Shown here piece by piece: positions 8,593-17,962 of a DNA stretch of 40,547 nt. A program made the position numbers and the translations under genes. Below the pieces are notes generated by a model. It saw nothing but the letters and a program-made list of their open reading frames with translations. It was not told where the DNA came from and searched no databases. Within the stretch, counting starts at the first letter, position 1, and each line of letters starts with the position of its first letter. The stretch spans positions 1-40,547 of the forward strand of contig NZ_JAFMTR010000097.1 in the NCBI RefSeq assembly GCF_018682675.1. Reading direction: 5' to 3'. The stretch is from Sphingopyxis soli (GTDB lineage: Bacteria; Pseudomonadota; Alphaproteobacteria; Sphingomonadales; Sphingomonadaceae).

Positions 8593-9897
8593 TCAAAGGC
8601 TGTCTTTATTCAATCTGTTGGCGACGCTGAGCGCGTGCGCGGGAAGCCCCTCGGCTCCCGCGAGCGCGACGGCAGCCGGGCCGATCGCGGCGAGGCTCGC
8701 GTCGTCGAGCGCGAGAAAGCTGGTGCGCTTCATGAAGTCGGTGACCGACAGCCCGCTCGAAAAGCGCGCGCGGCGTCCGGTGGGGAGGACATGGTTCGGG
8801 CCGGCGACATAGTCGCCGATCGCCTCGGGGGTCTGGCGGCCGAGAAAGACCGAGCCCGCATGGCGCACCTTGGCGAAGAGGGCGTCGGCCTCGGCAGGAT
8901 CGACCGCGAGTTCCAGATGTTCGGGCGCCAGCCGGTCGCAGAGCGGGATCGCGTCGGCCAAGGTCGGCACGACGATCACCGCGCCATTGTCGGCCCAGCT
9001 TTCCTGCATCGTCGGCGCGGTGTTCAGCGTCGGGATAATGCCAGCCACCGCCGCCGCGACCGCATCGGCGAAATCGCCGTCATCGGTGAACAGGATCGAC
9101 TGGCTCGTCGGATCATGCTCGGCCTGGCTCAAGAGGTCGGCGGCGATGACATGCGGTTCGTTCTTGTTGTCGGCGACGACGACGATCTCGCTCGGCCCCG
9201 CGACCATATCGATACCGACCACGCCATAGACCTGCCGTTTCGCCTCGGCGACCCAGGCGTTGCCGGGACCGGTGACGACGTCCACCGGCGCGATCTTCGT
9301 GGTGCCGTAGGCCAGCGCCGCGACCGCCTGTGCGCCGCCGACGCGCCATATTTCGTCGACCCCGCCGATATGCGCCGCGGCCATCACGACCGGATTGGTC
9401 TCGCCGTCCGGCGTCGGGGTCATCATCACGATGCGTTCGACCCCGGCGACCTTCGCGGGCAAGAGGTTCATCAGCACCGACGAGGGATAGGCCGCGCGTC
9501 CGCCGGGGACATAGACCCCCGCCGCATCGACAGCGCGCCAGCGCGCGCCGAGGCGTGCGCCGGTTCCGTCACGATAGTCGCGATCTTCGGGCAGCTGGGC
9601 GGCGTGATAGGCGCGGATGCGCTCCGCAGCGAGGTCCAGCGCGTCGCGCAATTCGGGTGCGAGCGCCTCATAAGCGGCCGCGCATTCCTCTTTCGAAATG
9701 CTCCACCCGCGCGTTTCCAGATCGAAGCGATCGAACCTCGCGGTATAGTCGGCGAGCGCGACGTCGCCCTCCGCCTTCACCCGCGCGATGATCGCGGCAA
9801 CGTCGGTCGAGACGTCGGTGTCGCTCTCGCGCCGGTCGTTGGCCAGCGCGTCGAACGCCGCGGCGAAGCCGGGGTCGGAGGCGTCAAGACGCCGCAT
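8593..9897 (-). CDS. hisD: Histidinol dehydrogenase
   Basis: Catalyses the last two steps of histidine synthesis, oxidising L-histidinol to histidine with two NAD+, using a zinc ion. The 434 residues match family length. Recognisable blocks are [67 protein letters not shown] and LAPEHLEL. The C-terminal block includes [20 protein letters not shown]. The start overlaps the end of hisG by 14 bases, so the two are cotranscribed and probably translationally coupled. Confidence 0.97.
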   Translation of the reverse strand: MRRLDASDPGFAAAFDALANDRRESDTDVSTDVAAIIARVKAEGDVALADYTARFDRFDLETRGWSISKEECAAAYEALAPELRDALDLAAERIRAYHAAQLPEDRDYRDGTGARLGARWRAVDAAGVYVPGGRAAYPSSVLMNLLPAKVAGVERIVMMTPTPDGETNPVVMAAAHIGGVDEIWRVGGAQAVAALAYGTTKIAPVDVVTGPGNAWVAEAKRQVYGVVGIDMVAGPSEIVVVADNKNEPHVIAADLLSQAEHDPTSQSILFTDDGDFADAVAAAVAGIIPTLNTAPTMQESWADNGAVIVVPTLADAIPLCDRLAPEHLELAVDPAEADALFAKVRHAGSVFLGRQTPEAIGDYVAGPNHVLPTGRRARFSSGLSVTDFMKRTSFLALDDASLAAIGPAAVALAGAEGLPAHALSVANRLNKDSL

Positions 9898-10540
9898 GGC
9901 CGGCCGCCTCGCGGAATTTCTCGACCAGCGCGGGCACTTCGGCCGAGCGCAGTTTGAACGCCGCGCGATTGACGATCAGCCGCGCCGAAACCTCGCTGAT
10001 GATCTGCTGCTCGGCGAGCGCATTTTCGACCAGGGTCCGCCCGGTCGAAACCAGATCGACGATGTGCGACGCGAGGCCCAGCTTCGGCGCGATCTCCATC
10101 GCGCCGTTCAGCTTGATGCACTCGGCCTGGATCCCCTGCCCCTCGAACCAGCGGCGCGTGGTCGCGGGATATTTGGTCGCGACGCGAATGTGGCTTTCGC
10201 CCAACCCCGGCGGCGCGCTGCCTTCGGGCCCCGCGAGCGACAGGCGGCAATGGCCGATGCCAAGGTCGACCGGCGAGTAAAGCTCCGAATAGTCGAACTC
10301 GTCGACGACGTCAGACCCGACGATGCCAAGCTGCGCCGCGCCATGCGCGACGAAGGTCGCGACGTCGAACGCGCGCACGCGGATCAAGGATATATGCGGC
10401 TGGTTCGTTCCGAACACGAGCGCGCGGCTGCTCTTGTCGAAAAAGTCCGCCGCAGGCTCGATCCCGACGCGCGCGAGCAAGGGCAGCGCCTCGTCGAGGA
10501 TGCGCCCCTTGGGGATGGCAAAGATGATCGGTTCGGGCAT
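9884..10540 (-). CDS. hisG: ATP phosphoribosyltransferase, short form
   Basis: Commits ATP and PRPP to histidine synthesis. From the ATG at 10540 ([14 protein letters not shown]) the protein has 218 residues. This is the short HisG form, which lacks the C-terminal regulatory domain and normally works with HisZ; no hisZ lies in this window. Motifs include [64 protein letters not shown] and [16 protein letters not shown] about nine bases upstream supports this start over a TTG at 10579. It is first in the hisG-hisD unit and diverges from the DUF2332 gene. Confidence 0.95.
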   Translation of the reverse strand: MPEPIIFAIPKGRILDEALPLLARVGIEPAADFFDKSSRALVFGTNQPHISLIRVRAFDVATFVAHGAAQLGIVGSDVVDEFDYSELYSPVDLGIGHCRLSLAGPEGSAPPGLGESHIRVATKYPATTRRWFEGQGIQAECIKLNGAMEIAPKLGLASHIVDLVSTGRTLVENALAEQQIISEVSARLIVNRAAFKLRSAEVPALVEKFREAAGHAAS

Positions 10541-10578
10541 AAGCGCCGTGCCTTTAGGCGGCGAGAGGAGAAAGGGCA

Positions 10579-11661
10579 ATGAGCGAGCGCTACCGACTGG
10601 TCGACATGGCCGAGACGGGGCCCGCGGCGGTGCGCACCGCGTTCGCGAACCAGGTCGCCTATTGCCGTGCCAACGATGCGCCGGTCACGGCGCGGATCGT
10701 CGCCGCGCTCGCGACCTTGCTCGACAAGCCCGCGACCGAATTCGCGCGCCGCATCATATCGTGGGAGGGTGCGCCACTCGCCGACGCGCTACCGCTGCGC
10801 GCCGCGGGCGGGCTGCACGCGCTGCACCTGTCGGGCAAGTCTCCCGCACTCGCCCCGATCTACGCCGACGCCGACGACATCAACGATGCCGCGATCGTTG
10901 CCGGGGTGGTGGCGAGCCATGAAGCCGCGCTGCTTCCCTGGCTCGACGGGCCGCCGCAGACCAACGAGGCGGGGCGCTCCTCGAACTTCATCGCTGCGAT
11001 GCTGTGGCTGACCGAACAAGGCCTGCCGCCGCGTTTCGACTGCCTGGAAATCGGGTCCAGCGCGGGAATCAACCTGATGATCGACCGCTATCATTATGAC
11101 CTTGGTGGGGTGCAGGTCGGCCCTGAACCCGGAGTCATGACCTTCACCCCCGAATGGCGCGGCAACCACCCACCGCAGCACAAGATTGACTTTGCCGGCC
11201 TCAAAGGGTGCGACGTCGGACCGGTCGATCTCACCGATCCGGCACAGGCGCTGCGCCTAAAGGCCTATATCTGGCCCGAACATGCGATCCGTTTCCAGCG
11301 CATGGAGGCGGCGATCGCGGCAGCGCGCCAGCAGAAGCCGAACCTTGTCCGCGCCAACGCCGCCGATTTCGTGGAGGCCGAGCTTCGCAGGCCGCAGGCG
11401 ACGGGGACGACGCGCGTGCTGATGCACTCGATCGTCTGGCAATATGTTCCCGAGGATCAACAGATGCGCGTGACCACCGCAATGGAGGAAGCGGGCGCCG
11501 AAGCGACCGCGGACCGACCGCTCGCGTGGATCGCGCTCGAAGCCAACCGCACCTTGCACCAACACGAACTCGTCGTCCGCTACTGGCCCGGCAGCGAATC
11601 GTCGAAGGTGCTCGGCCGCGCGCACGCCCATGGCGCGTGGGTCGAGTGGATGGCGGCCTAA
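10579..11661 (+). CDS. DUF2332 family protein
   Basis: A 360-residue protein of the DUF2332 family, whose biochemical role I do not know. Residues 153-166 ([14 protein letters not shown]) look like a Rossmann methyltransferase motif I. Later segments ([14 protein letters not shown], then [18 protein letters not shown]) are consistent with a methyltransferase-like fold, but that is inference. AGGAG and AAAGGG precede the ATG. It diverges from hisG with only 38 bases between the starts, so its promoter must overlap hisG sequence. Its stop overlaps that of the convergent DUF1465 gene (CTAA at 11658-11661). Confidence 0.85.
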   Translation: MSERYRLVDMAETGPAAVRTAFANQVAYCRANDAPVTARIVAALATLLDKPATEFARRIISWEGAPLADALPLRAAGGLHALHLSGKSPALAPIYADADDINDAAIVAGVVASHEAALLPWLDGPPQTNEAGRSSNFIAAMLWLTEQGLPPRFDCLEIGSSAGINLMIDRYHYDLGGVQVGPEPGVMTFTPEWRGNHPPQHKIDFAGLKGCDVGPVDLTDPAQALRLKAYIWPEHAIRFQRMEAAIAAARQQKPNLVRANAADFVEAELRRPQATGTTRVLMHSIVWQYVPEDQQMRVTTAMEEAGAEATADRPLAWIALEANRTLHQHELVVRYWPGSESSKVLGRAHAHGAWVEWMAA

Positions 11662-12128
11662 AGCCGCGCCTCGAGCTGCGCGAGCATCGCCTGAACCGGC
11701 GCAACTGCAATCGGGGTTTCCCAGCCGGCCTCCAGCGCGGCGATCCGCTCGAACAGCCGTTCGCTCGCGGCGACGATCCGGCGCAGCGGGGTTTCGAAAC
11801 GCACGCAGACGCCCCAGTCTGCCGCGACCGGCTCGCCGATCCGCGCCGCGCTGTCGCCTGCGCGCGCACCGGGGTCGCCAGCGATCATCGCGCGGCGGTG
11901 GAGCAGCCAGGCAATGATGTGCATCAGCCGCGTCGTCGTCTTGAGTGACTCGCAGGCCAAGCTGACCTGCAGCAGGGCGTCGCCCCGGACGGCGCCGAGG
12001 TCGCGTTCGGCCGCAAAGGCCGCGTGCGCCTCGTCGGCGAGCAGCATCGCCTCGACATAGAGATTCTCGACCTGCGCGCGGTGAATCGGCAGTCCGATCG
12101 CGATACCATCTGTTGGGTCCGTCGCCAT
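11658..12128 (-). CDS. DUF1465 / RcdA-like protein
   Basis: A 156-residue helical protein matching the alphaproteobacterial DUF1465 family, which includes Caulobacter RcdA, a helper for ClpXP-dependent degradation of CtrA. Seen here: IHRAQVENLYVEAMLLADEA, LQVSLACESLKTTTRLMHII, AWLLHRRA and a C-terminal helix pair. I chose the ATG at 12128 (MATDPTDG). Upstream residues to 12242 are basic and unlike the family. Neighbours (YdcH, PilZ, DksA-like) are all small regulators. A role in regulated proteolysis of cell-cycle factors is inferred from the family. Confidence 0.8.
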   Translation of the reverse strand: MATDPTDGIAIGLPIHRAQVENLYVEAMLLADEAHAAFAAERDLGAVRGDALLQVSLACESLKTTTRLMHIIAWLLHRRAMIAGDPGARAGDSAARIGEPVAADWGVCVRFETPLRRIVAASERLFERIAALEAGWETPIAVAPVQAMLAQLEARL

Positions 12129-12242
12129 GGATGCGGAGATGGCACGTTCAAAGCAGTCGCGGCAACGACGGTAACCATGAAAAATCGCACCGCCAACGTC
12201 CCGTTTTGAATCAGGGGCCGTTTGGAAGCGAAACCGTTCCAA

Positions 12243-12440
12243 TCAGGCGATGATGTCGGGAATGATCTGGTCCTCGCACCACGAGATTTCGTCGCGCAGG
12301 CGCAGCTTGCGTTTCTTCATCCGCGCGAGCTGGAGCTGGTCCGGCACCGTCGCCTCGCCAAGGGCGATGATCGCCGCGTCGAGATCGCGATGCTCGAGGC
12401 GAAGCAGTTCCAGGCGCTGGGCAATGTCTTCGGGGTTCAC
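12243..12440 (-). CDS. YdcH-like (DUF465) small protein
   Basis: A 65-residue charged helical protein of the YdcH/DUF465 type, whose function is unknown. The core is RLELLRLEHRDLDAAIIALG, and the tail has QLARMKKRKLRLRDEI. The GTG at 12440 has a perfect AGGAGG five bases upstream, which decides the start against longer reading to 12578. The gene diverges from a second YdcH-like gene at 12578; the two are paralogues sharing the (K/R)LRL(K/R)(D/E)E ending. Confidence 0.85.
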   Translation of the reverse strand: MNPEDIAQRLELLRLEHRDLDAAIIALGEATVPDQLQLARMKKRKLRLRDEISWCEDQIIPDIIA

Positions 12441-12577
12441 ACCGGCCTCCTGCCACGATCGCGAGCGGTCTGCAACGGGCTGTCCGGGGCCGAAACCGGC
12501 TCGCCGAATCGGCACGACAAAGCGGGCGATTCGTGATTTACTCGACGGCCCCCAACCGAGTCGAAGGAGAATGGCCA

Positions 12578-12736
12578 ATGAGCATCTCGCATCTTTCCGC
12601 CCTGAAGTCCCGCCACGCGGACCTCGACGCGAAAATTGCGAATGAAGAGCGCCGTCCCTGCCCTGATACGGGATTATTGGCGCAGTTGAAGAAGCAGAAG
12701 CTGAGGCTCAAGGAAGAAATGGCCGCGACCGCCTGA
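12578..12736 (+). CDS. YdcH-like (DUF465) small protein
   Basis: A 52-residue helical protein of the YdcH/DUF465 family: MSISHLSALKSRHADLDAKI, then LLAQLKKQKLRLKEEM. GAAGGAGA lies eight bases before the ATG at 12578, and the in-frame upstream extension to 12533 lacks such a site. It is a paralogue of the divergent gene at 12243-12440, with 137 bases between their starts. Function is not known; homologues are short helical hairpins. Confidence 0.85.
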   Translation: MSISHLSALKSRHADLDAKIANEERRPCPDTGLLAQLKKQKLRLKEEMAATA

Positions 12737-12785
12737 CCGTCGCACGACCGCTACCGCCCGCTGGTGCTTCCCGTTGCGGAGCGCA

Positions 12786-13172
12786 TCAGCGCCGGCGGTA
12801 GAAGGGTCCCTTGTTCAGCGCCGACAGATGCGGCGGAACTTCCAATTTCTGGACAACCTGACGCCTGACCGCCTGCGGATCGACCTGACGGTCGAACGCG
12901 ATGCCGAACTTGCCCTCGCCGACCCAGACGATTCGCCCTGGAACCGGGCCAACGTTGCGCAGTTCCACCTCGATCGCCGCCCCCTGGGCAAGCCCGCGAA
13001 ACGTAGCTTCCGCAAGCATCCCCCCGGCGGACAGATTGCGGACGCGAACGACGAGCGGCGCGGCCTGTCCGGGAATCAGGACATGCGCCTGCAGGAACAG
13101 GCTGTCCCGGTCGGCGCTGCGCGACAGCGCCGCCACCTCTTCATCCACCGATAGTGGTTCACGCGATTCCAT
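12786..13172 (-). CDS. PilZ domain protein, probable c-di-GMP receptor
   Basis: A 128-residue single-domain PilZ protein. It shows the two parts of the c-di-GMP binding signature: RSADR (RxxxR, residues 18-22) and NLSAGG ([D/N]xSxxG, residues 46-51), about the usual distance apart. The later strand pair GRIVWVGEGKFGIAFD is typical of PilZ barrels. Binding is therefore plausible, but the output (motility, exopolysaccharide or other) cannot be told. It lies between a YdcH gene and the DksA-like gene. Confidence 0.88.
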   Translation of the reverse strand: MESREPLSVDEEVAALSRSADRDSLFLQAHVLIPGQAAPLVVRVRNLSAGGMLAEATFRGLAQGAAIEVELRNVGPVPGRIVWVGEGKFGIAFDRQVDPQAVRRQVVQKLEVPPHLSALNKGPFYRRR

Positions 13173-13265
13173 TGCGACCTTTTCCCCGCGCTGAGTGTCA
13201 GGCGGCGAATCTAGGTCGCAGCGATTGCCGAAACGTAAATGCAGGGGACTTTGTCCCGCTGCGGA

Positions 13266-13727
13266 TCAGTCTTCGCGTGAGATGCGTTCGTTGCGTTCGT
13301 GGCGCTCCTGCGCCTCCAGCGTCATCGTCGCGATCGGGCGCGCCTGGAGCCGCGCCAGCGAGATCGGCTCGCCGGTCGCCGCGCAATAGCCATATTCGCC
13401 TTCGTCGATGCGGCGGATCGCCGCATCGATCTTCGCGATCAGCTTGCGCTGGCGGTCGCGGGTGCGCAGTTCGATCGCCCAGTCGGTCTCGCTCGACGCG
13501 CGGTCGGCAAGGTCGGGTTCGCGAAGCGGCCCGTCCTGCAACTGCGCCAGCGTCGATTCGGATTCGGAGAGGATCGACTTTTTCCACGCGAGCAGCAGGC
13601 CGCGGAAATATTCCTGCTGCCGCTCGTTCATAAACTCTTCGTCTTCGCTGGGGACATAATCCGAATCGAGGTTCGATTTGGCTTCGCGAAGCGCGTCGGC
13701 GCCAACATCGGCGATCTGGGTTGGCAT
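13266..13727 (-). CDS. DksA-like RNA polymerase secondary-channel regulator with degenerate zinc finger
   Basis: A DksA/TraR-family protein of 153 residues. DksA inserts a coiled coil into the RNA polymerase secondary channel and works with ppGpp. The coiled-coil tip DxxDxA is kept (Asp72, Asp75, Ala77 in DLADRAS). The C4 zinc finger is reduced to Cys115, with Thr118, Thr136 and Ala139 at the other three ligand positions (CxxT-17-TxxA). Zinc binding is thus unlikely; zinc-independent DksA proteins are known. I chose the ATG at 13727 (MPTQIADVG); a start at 13823 adds unrelated basic sequence. An alternative name would be TraR/DksA family regulator. Confidence 0.9.
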   Translation of the reverse strand: MPTQIADVGADALREAKSNLDSDYVPSEDEEFMNERQQEYFRGLLLAWKKSILSESESTLAQLQDGPLREPDLADRASSETDWAIELRTRDRQRKLIAKIDAAIRRIDEGEYGYCAATGEPISLARLQARPIATMTLEAQERHERNERISRED

Positions 13728-14126
13728 AAAGGGCTTTTCGCGTCCTTTCGTGTCGCCGTCCGCCCGGAACGGACAGAACGGGGAATGCGCCGCGCCTATA
13801 ACCAGCCGCCGGTTGCGACACAAGCGCCGAAGCAGCCGCTAAGCATTTGGCGGTGAAGCAAAGCTGAACCGGCCCTCCCCCGCCCGGCGAGACTTAACTT
13901 CGCCAAGGGTTAGAATTTAACCGATAGGGCCGGTTTGAAACCATTTACGTCCTGATTTGGGACGGTTATGCTGTTCAGGGTTGATTCCGGGAGGCAAATC
14001 CCGCTGTCGGACAGGCAAACGCGGTTAACGCAATTGCCGCGTTCACAAAGCTTTGGCCTTTTGCATCCAGTGGAGGGCACGGCGGCGAAGCGTCGGGCGC
14101 ACCCGCAACGGGAAAGAGAGAAATCT
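13728..14126. other. Divergent regulatory region, dksA-like / Ser-rich gene
   Basis: A 399-base gap that should hold both promoters. Visible elements: an inverted repeat GGTTA-N5-TAACC at 13908-13922, a small hairpin CGGGA-N6-TCCCG near 13988, and a 7-bp stem AACGCGG (14018-14024) / CCGCGTT (14037-14043). None matches an operator I can name. I see no small gene or RNA gene. Confidence 0.5.
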
Positions 14127-15398
14127 ATGTCGGTTCGAATGGCCCTCGCCAAACTATGCGCCTGCACCTGCGGGGGCGCGATCATTGGCAGCGGCGCGAT
14201 GCAGATCGCCGACGTCCCCGCGGCACGCGCCCAGTCGGCCAAGCCCTGCACACCCTGCGGCGGCGCAAAGAAGGTCGTTCGCAAGCGCCATGCCGCGAAA
14301 AAGCCGGTGAAGCGCATCCGCCGCGTCGTGACCACCAAGCGCGTGATCCGCACAGCGACTCCGCAGCAACAGGTCGTGACCCAGACGATCCCGCTGCCCC
14401 CGATTCCCTATGCCCCCTTCCCGCAGCGCGGCTGGGAAGGCGGCAGCAGCGGCGGCGGCGTGACGGTGATCGGCGGCGGCTTCGGCGGCGGTTTCGGCGG
14501 CGGCTTCTTCGGCGGCTTCTTCGGCGGCAGCAGCAGCGGCGGGGGCGGCAGCGTCGTCGTCACCTCGACCACCACGGGCGGCATCACGTCGAGCACCAGC
14601 TCGACCTCGGGCGGCGTGTCGACCTCGACCGGCGGGGTTTCGACCTCGACGTCGACCTCCACCGGTGGCGTGAGCACTTCGACGGGAGGCGTTTCGACCT
14701 CGACCGGCGGCGTCAGCACCTCAACGGGCGGCGTTTCCACCTCGACCGGCGGGGTCAGCACCTCTTCGGGCAACGTTTCGACCTCGTCGGGCAATGTCAG
14801 CACGTCTTCGGGCAATGTCTCGACCTCGACCGGCGGCATCAGCAGCACCTCGTCGAGCAGCAGCTCGTCGTCGAGTTCGTCTTCTTCCTCCTCGTCTTCG
14901 TCCTCGAGTTCGTCGTCGTCAGGCGGCGGCAGCTCGTCGAAGGGCGGATCGTCGCACGGCTCGTCGGGCTGGGGCAGCTCGTCGAAGGGCGGCAGCTCGA
15001 GCAGTTCGGGCGGTTCAAGCAGCAGTTCCGGCGGTTCGAGCAGCAGTTCGGGCGGTTCGGGCAGTTCCTCTTCCTCGTCCAGCAGCAGTTCGTCCTCTTC
15101 GTCGAGCAGCAGTTCATCGGGCGGCGCGACGTCCTCGGGCGCGACCAGCACCAGCAGCAGCTTCGGCGGCACGAGCACCAGCACCGGTTCCTCGTCGTCG
15201 AGCAGCAGTTCCTCTTCGAGCTCGTCCTCCTCTTCTTCGTCGTCGTCGAGTTCGGGCGGCAGCACCAGCAGCTCGTCGGGCGATCCGACCCCGGTGCCGG
15301 CCCCGCCGATGATCCTGCTCTTCGGCGCCGCAGCCGCCGCGCTCGTCGCGCGCCGCCGCGCCGCAAACCGCAACGACGACGAGTCGAACGCGGCATAA
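14127..15398 (+). CDS. Exported serine-rich repeat protein with PEP-CTERM-like tail
   Basis: A 423-residue low-complexity protein. An N-terminal hydrophobic segment ends in AARAQS, consistent with a signal peptide. A Cys-Gly and basic section follows, then a Gly-rich tract, then about ten STSTGGV-type heptads (DNA 14610-14848), then long poly-Ser blocks broken by Gly, Lys and Trp. The C-terminus PTPVPAPPMILLFGAAAAA plus VARRRAANR has the short motif, hydrophobic helix and basic end of a PEP-CTERM/exosortase sorting signal. This suggests a surface or extracellular-matrix protein. The ATG at 14127 follows AAAGAGAG. A strong terminator lies downstream. No exosortase gene is in the window. Confidence 0.8.
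   Translation: MSVRMALAKLCACTCGGAIIGSGAMQIADVPAARAQSAKPCTPCGGAKKVVRKRHAAKKPVKRIRRVVTTKRVIRTATPQQQVVTQTIPLPPIPYAPFPQRGWEGGSSGGGVTVIGGGFGGGFGGGFFGGFFGGSSSGGGGSVVVTSTTTGGITSSTSSTSGGVSTSTGGVSTSTSTSTGGVSTSTGGVSTSTGGVSTSTGGVSTSTGGVSTSSGNVSTSSGNVSTSSGNVSTSTGGISSTSSSSSSSSSSSSSSSSSSSSSSSSGGGSSSKGGSSHGSSGWGSSSKGGSSSSSGGSSSSSGGSSSSSGGSGSSSSSSSSSSSSSSSSSSSGGATSSGATSTSSSFGGTSTSTGSSSSSSSSSSSSSSSSSSSSSSGGSTSSSSGDPTPVPAPPMILLFGAAAAALVARRRAANRNDDESNAA
14610..14848 (+). repeat. Tandem repeat encoding STSTGGV heptads, 42-bp period
   Basis: About ten consecutive 21-bp units encode GGVSTST-like heptads. From the third unit on, the serine codon after the valine alternates strictly between AGC and a TCN codon, so the DNA-level repeat is 42 bp. 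Degeneration (GNVSTSS) occurs towards the 3' end. Confidence 0.8.
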
Positions 15399-17051
<1,653 letters not shown>

Positions 17052-17054
17052 ACT

Positions 17055-17127
17055 CGTCACCCCGGACTTGATCCGGGGTCCACGACGCCGGCGAAGCAAT
17101 GGATCCCGGATCAAGTCCGGGACGACG
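17055..17127. repeat. REP-like palindrome (family C, copy 2) between serS and surE
   Basis: Arms at 17055-17081 and 17101-17127 are nearly perfectly complementary, built on CCGGACTTGATCCGGG. This is the same family as 1067-1139. It begins 3 bases after the serS stop and ends 19 bases before the surE start. Confidence 0.88.
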
Positions 17128-17146
17128 AAGAAAGAGAGACTCGAAA

Positions 17147-17908
17147 GTGCGCATCCTCCTGACCAACGACGACGGCTATCACGCCCCCGGCATGGCGGTC
17201 CTCGAAGCCATCGCGCGTCAGCTGAGCGACGACATCTGGGTCTGCGCCCCCGCCGAGGAACAGTCGGGCGCCGGCCACTCGCTCACCCTGTCGCGCCCGG
17301 TGCGCATCCGCCAGCATGGCGAGCGGCGCTGGTCGTGCAGCGGCACCCCGACCGACTCGGTGATGATGGCGATCGGGAAGCTGATGCCCGAAAAGCCCGA
17401 TCTGATCCTGTCTGGCGTCAATCGCGGCGCCAACCTTGGCGACGACATCACTTACTCGGGCACGGTTTCGGCCGCGATCGAGGGCGCGCTCGCCGGCATT
17501 CGCGCGATCGCGCTGAGCCAGGTTTACGCCAGGGAAGGCATGGGTGACAGCGTCCCCTTCGAAGCGGCCGAAGCCTGGGGCGCCAAGGTGCTGCGCCCGT
17601 TGCTCGATCACGACATGCCGCCGCGTACGTTGATCAACGTCAACTTCCCGGCCATTCCGGCGGCCGATGTGCGGGGCATTCGCGTCACCCGGCAGGGATT
17701 CCACGATTATGGCCGCGGTTCGATCGTCGAAGGCACCGACCCGCGCGGCTATCCCTATTACTGGTTCGGGCTGCACGGAATCGAGCACAGCCCCGGTCAC
17801 GACAGCGACCTCGAGGCGATCGACGACCGCTTTATCTCGGTCACTCCGCTCCAGCTCGACCTGACACACGATCCATCGCTCGCGGCCTTGCGCAGCGCCT
17901 ACGCCTAG
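17147..17908 (+). CDS. surE: 5'/3'-nucleotidase SurE
   Basis: A metal-dependent nucleotidase that dephosphorylates nucleoside 5'/3'-monophosphates; it is often linked to stationary-phase survival. The 253-residue protein shows the SurE motifs LLTNDDGYHAPGM (metal ligands Asp8 and Asp9), EEQSGAGHSLT (Ser40), SGTPTDSVMM and SGVNRGANLGDDITYSGTV. The GTG at 17147 gives the canonical start MRILLTNDDG; upstream in-frame codons lie in the repeat. It probably forms an operon with serS. Confidence 0.97.
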   Translation: MRILLTNDDGYHAPGMAVLEAIARQLSDDIWVCAPAEEQSGAGHSLTLSRPVRIRQHGERRWSCSGTPTDSVMMAIGKLMPEKPDLILSGVNRGANLGDDITYSGTVSAAIEGALAGIRAIALSQVYAREGMGDSVPFEAAEAWGAKVLRPLLDHDMPPRTLINVNFPAIPAADVRGIRVTRQGFHDYGRGSIVEGTDPRGYPYYWFGLHGIEHSPGHDSDLEAIDDRFISVTPLQLDLTHDPSLAALRSAYA

Positions 17909-17962
17909 TCCGCCACCCGGTCAGCCATTGACCGCACCGCGCTTCGCGCCAAGATAGGGGCG

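Noticed and set aside
8635..9957. 440-residue open frame antisense to hisD
   Set aside because: Arg-rich shadow of hisD with no motif.
14050..14075. Possible sigma-54 promoter (TGGCCTTTTGCA) before the Ser-rich gene
   Set aside because: The GG and GC elements are about 8 bases apart instead of the 12 needed, so it does not fit the consensus.
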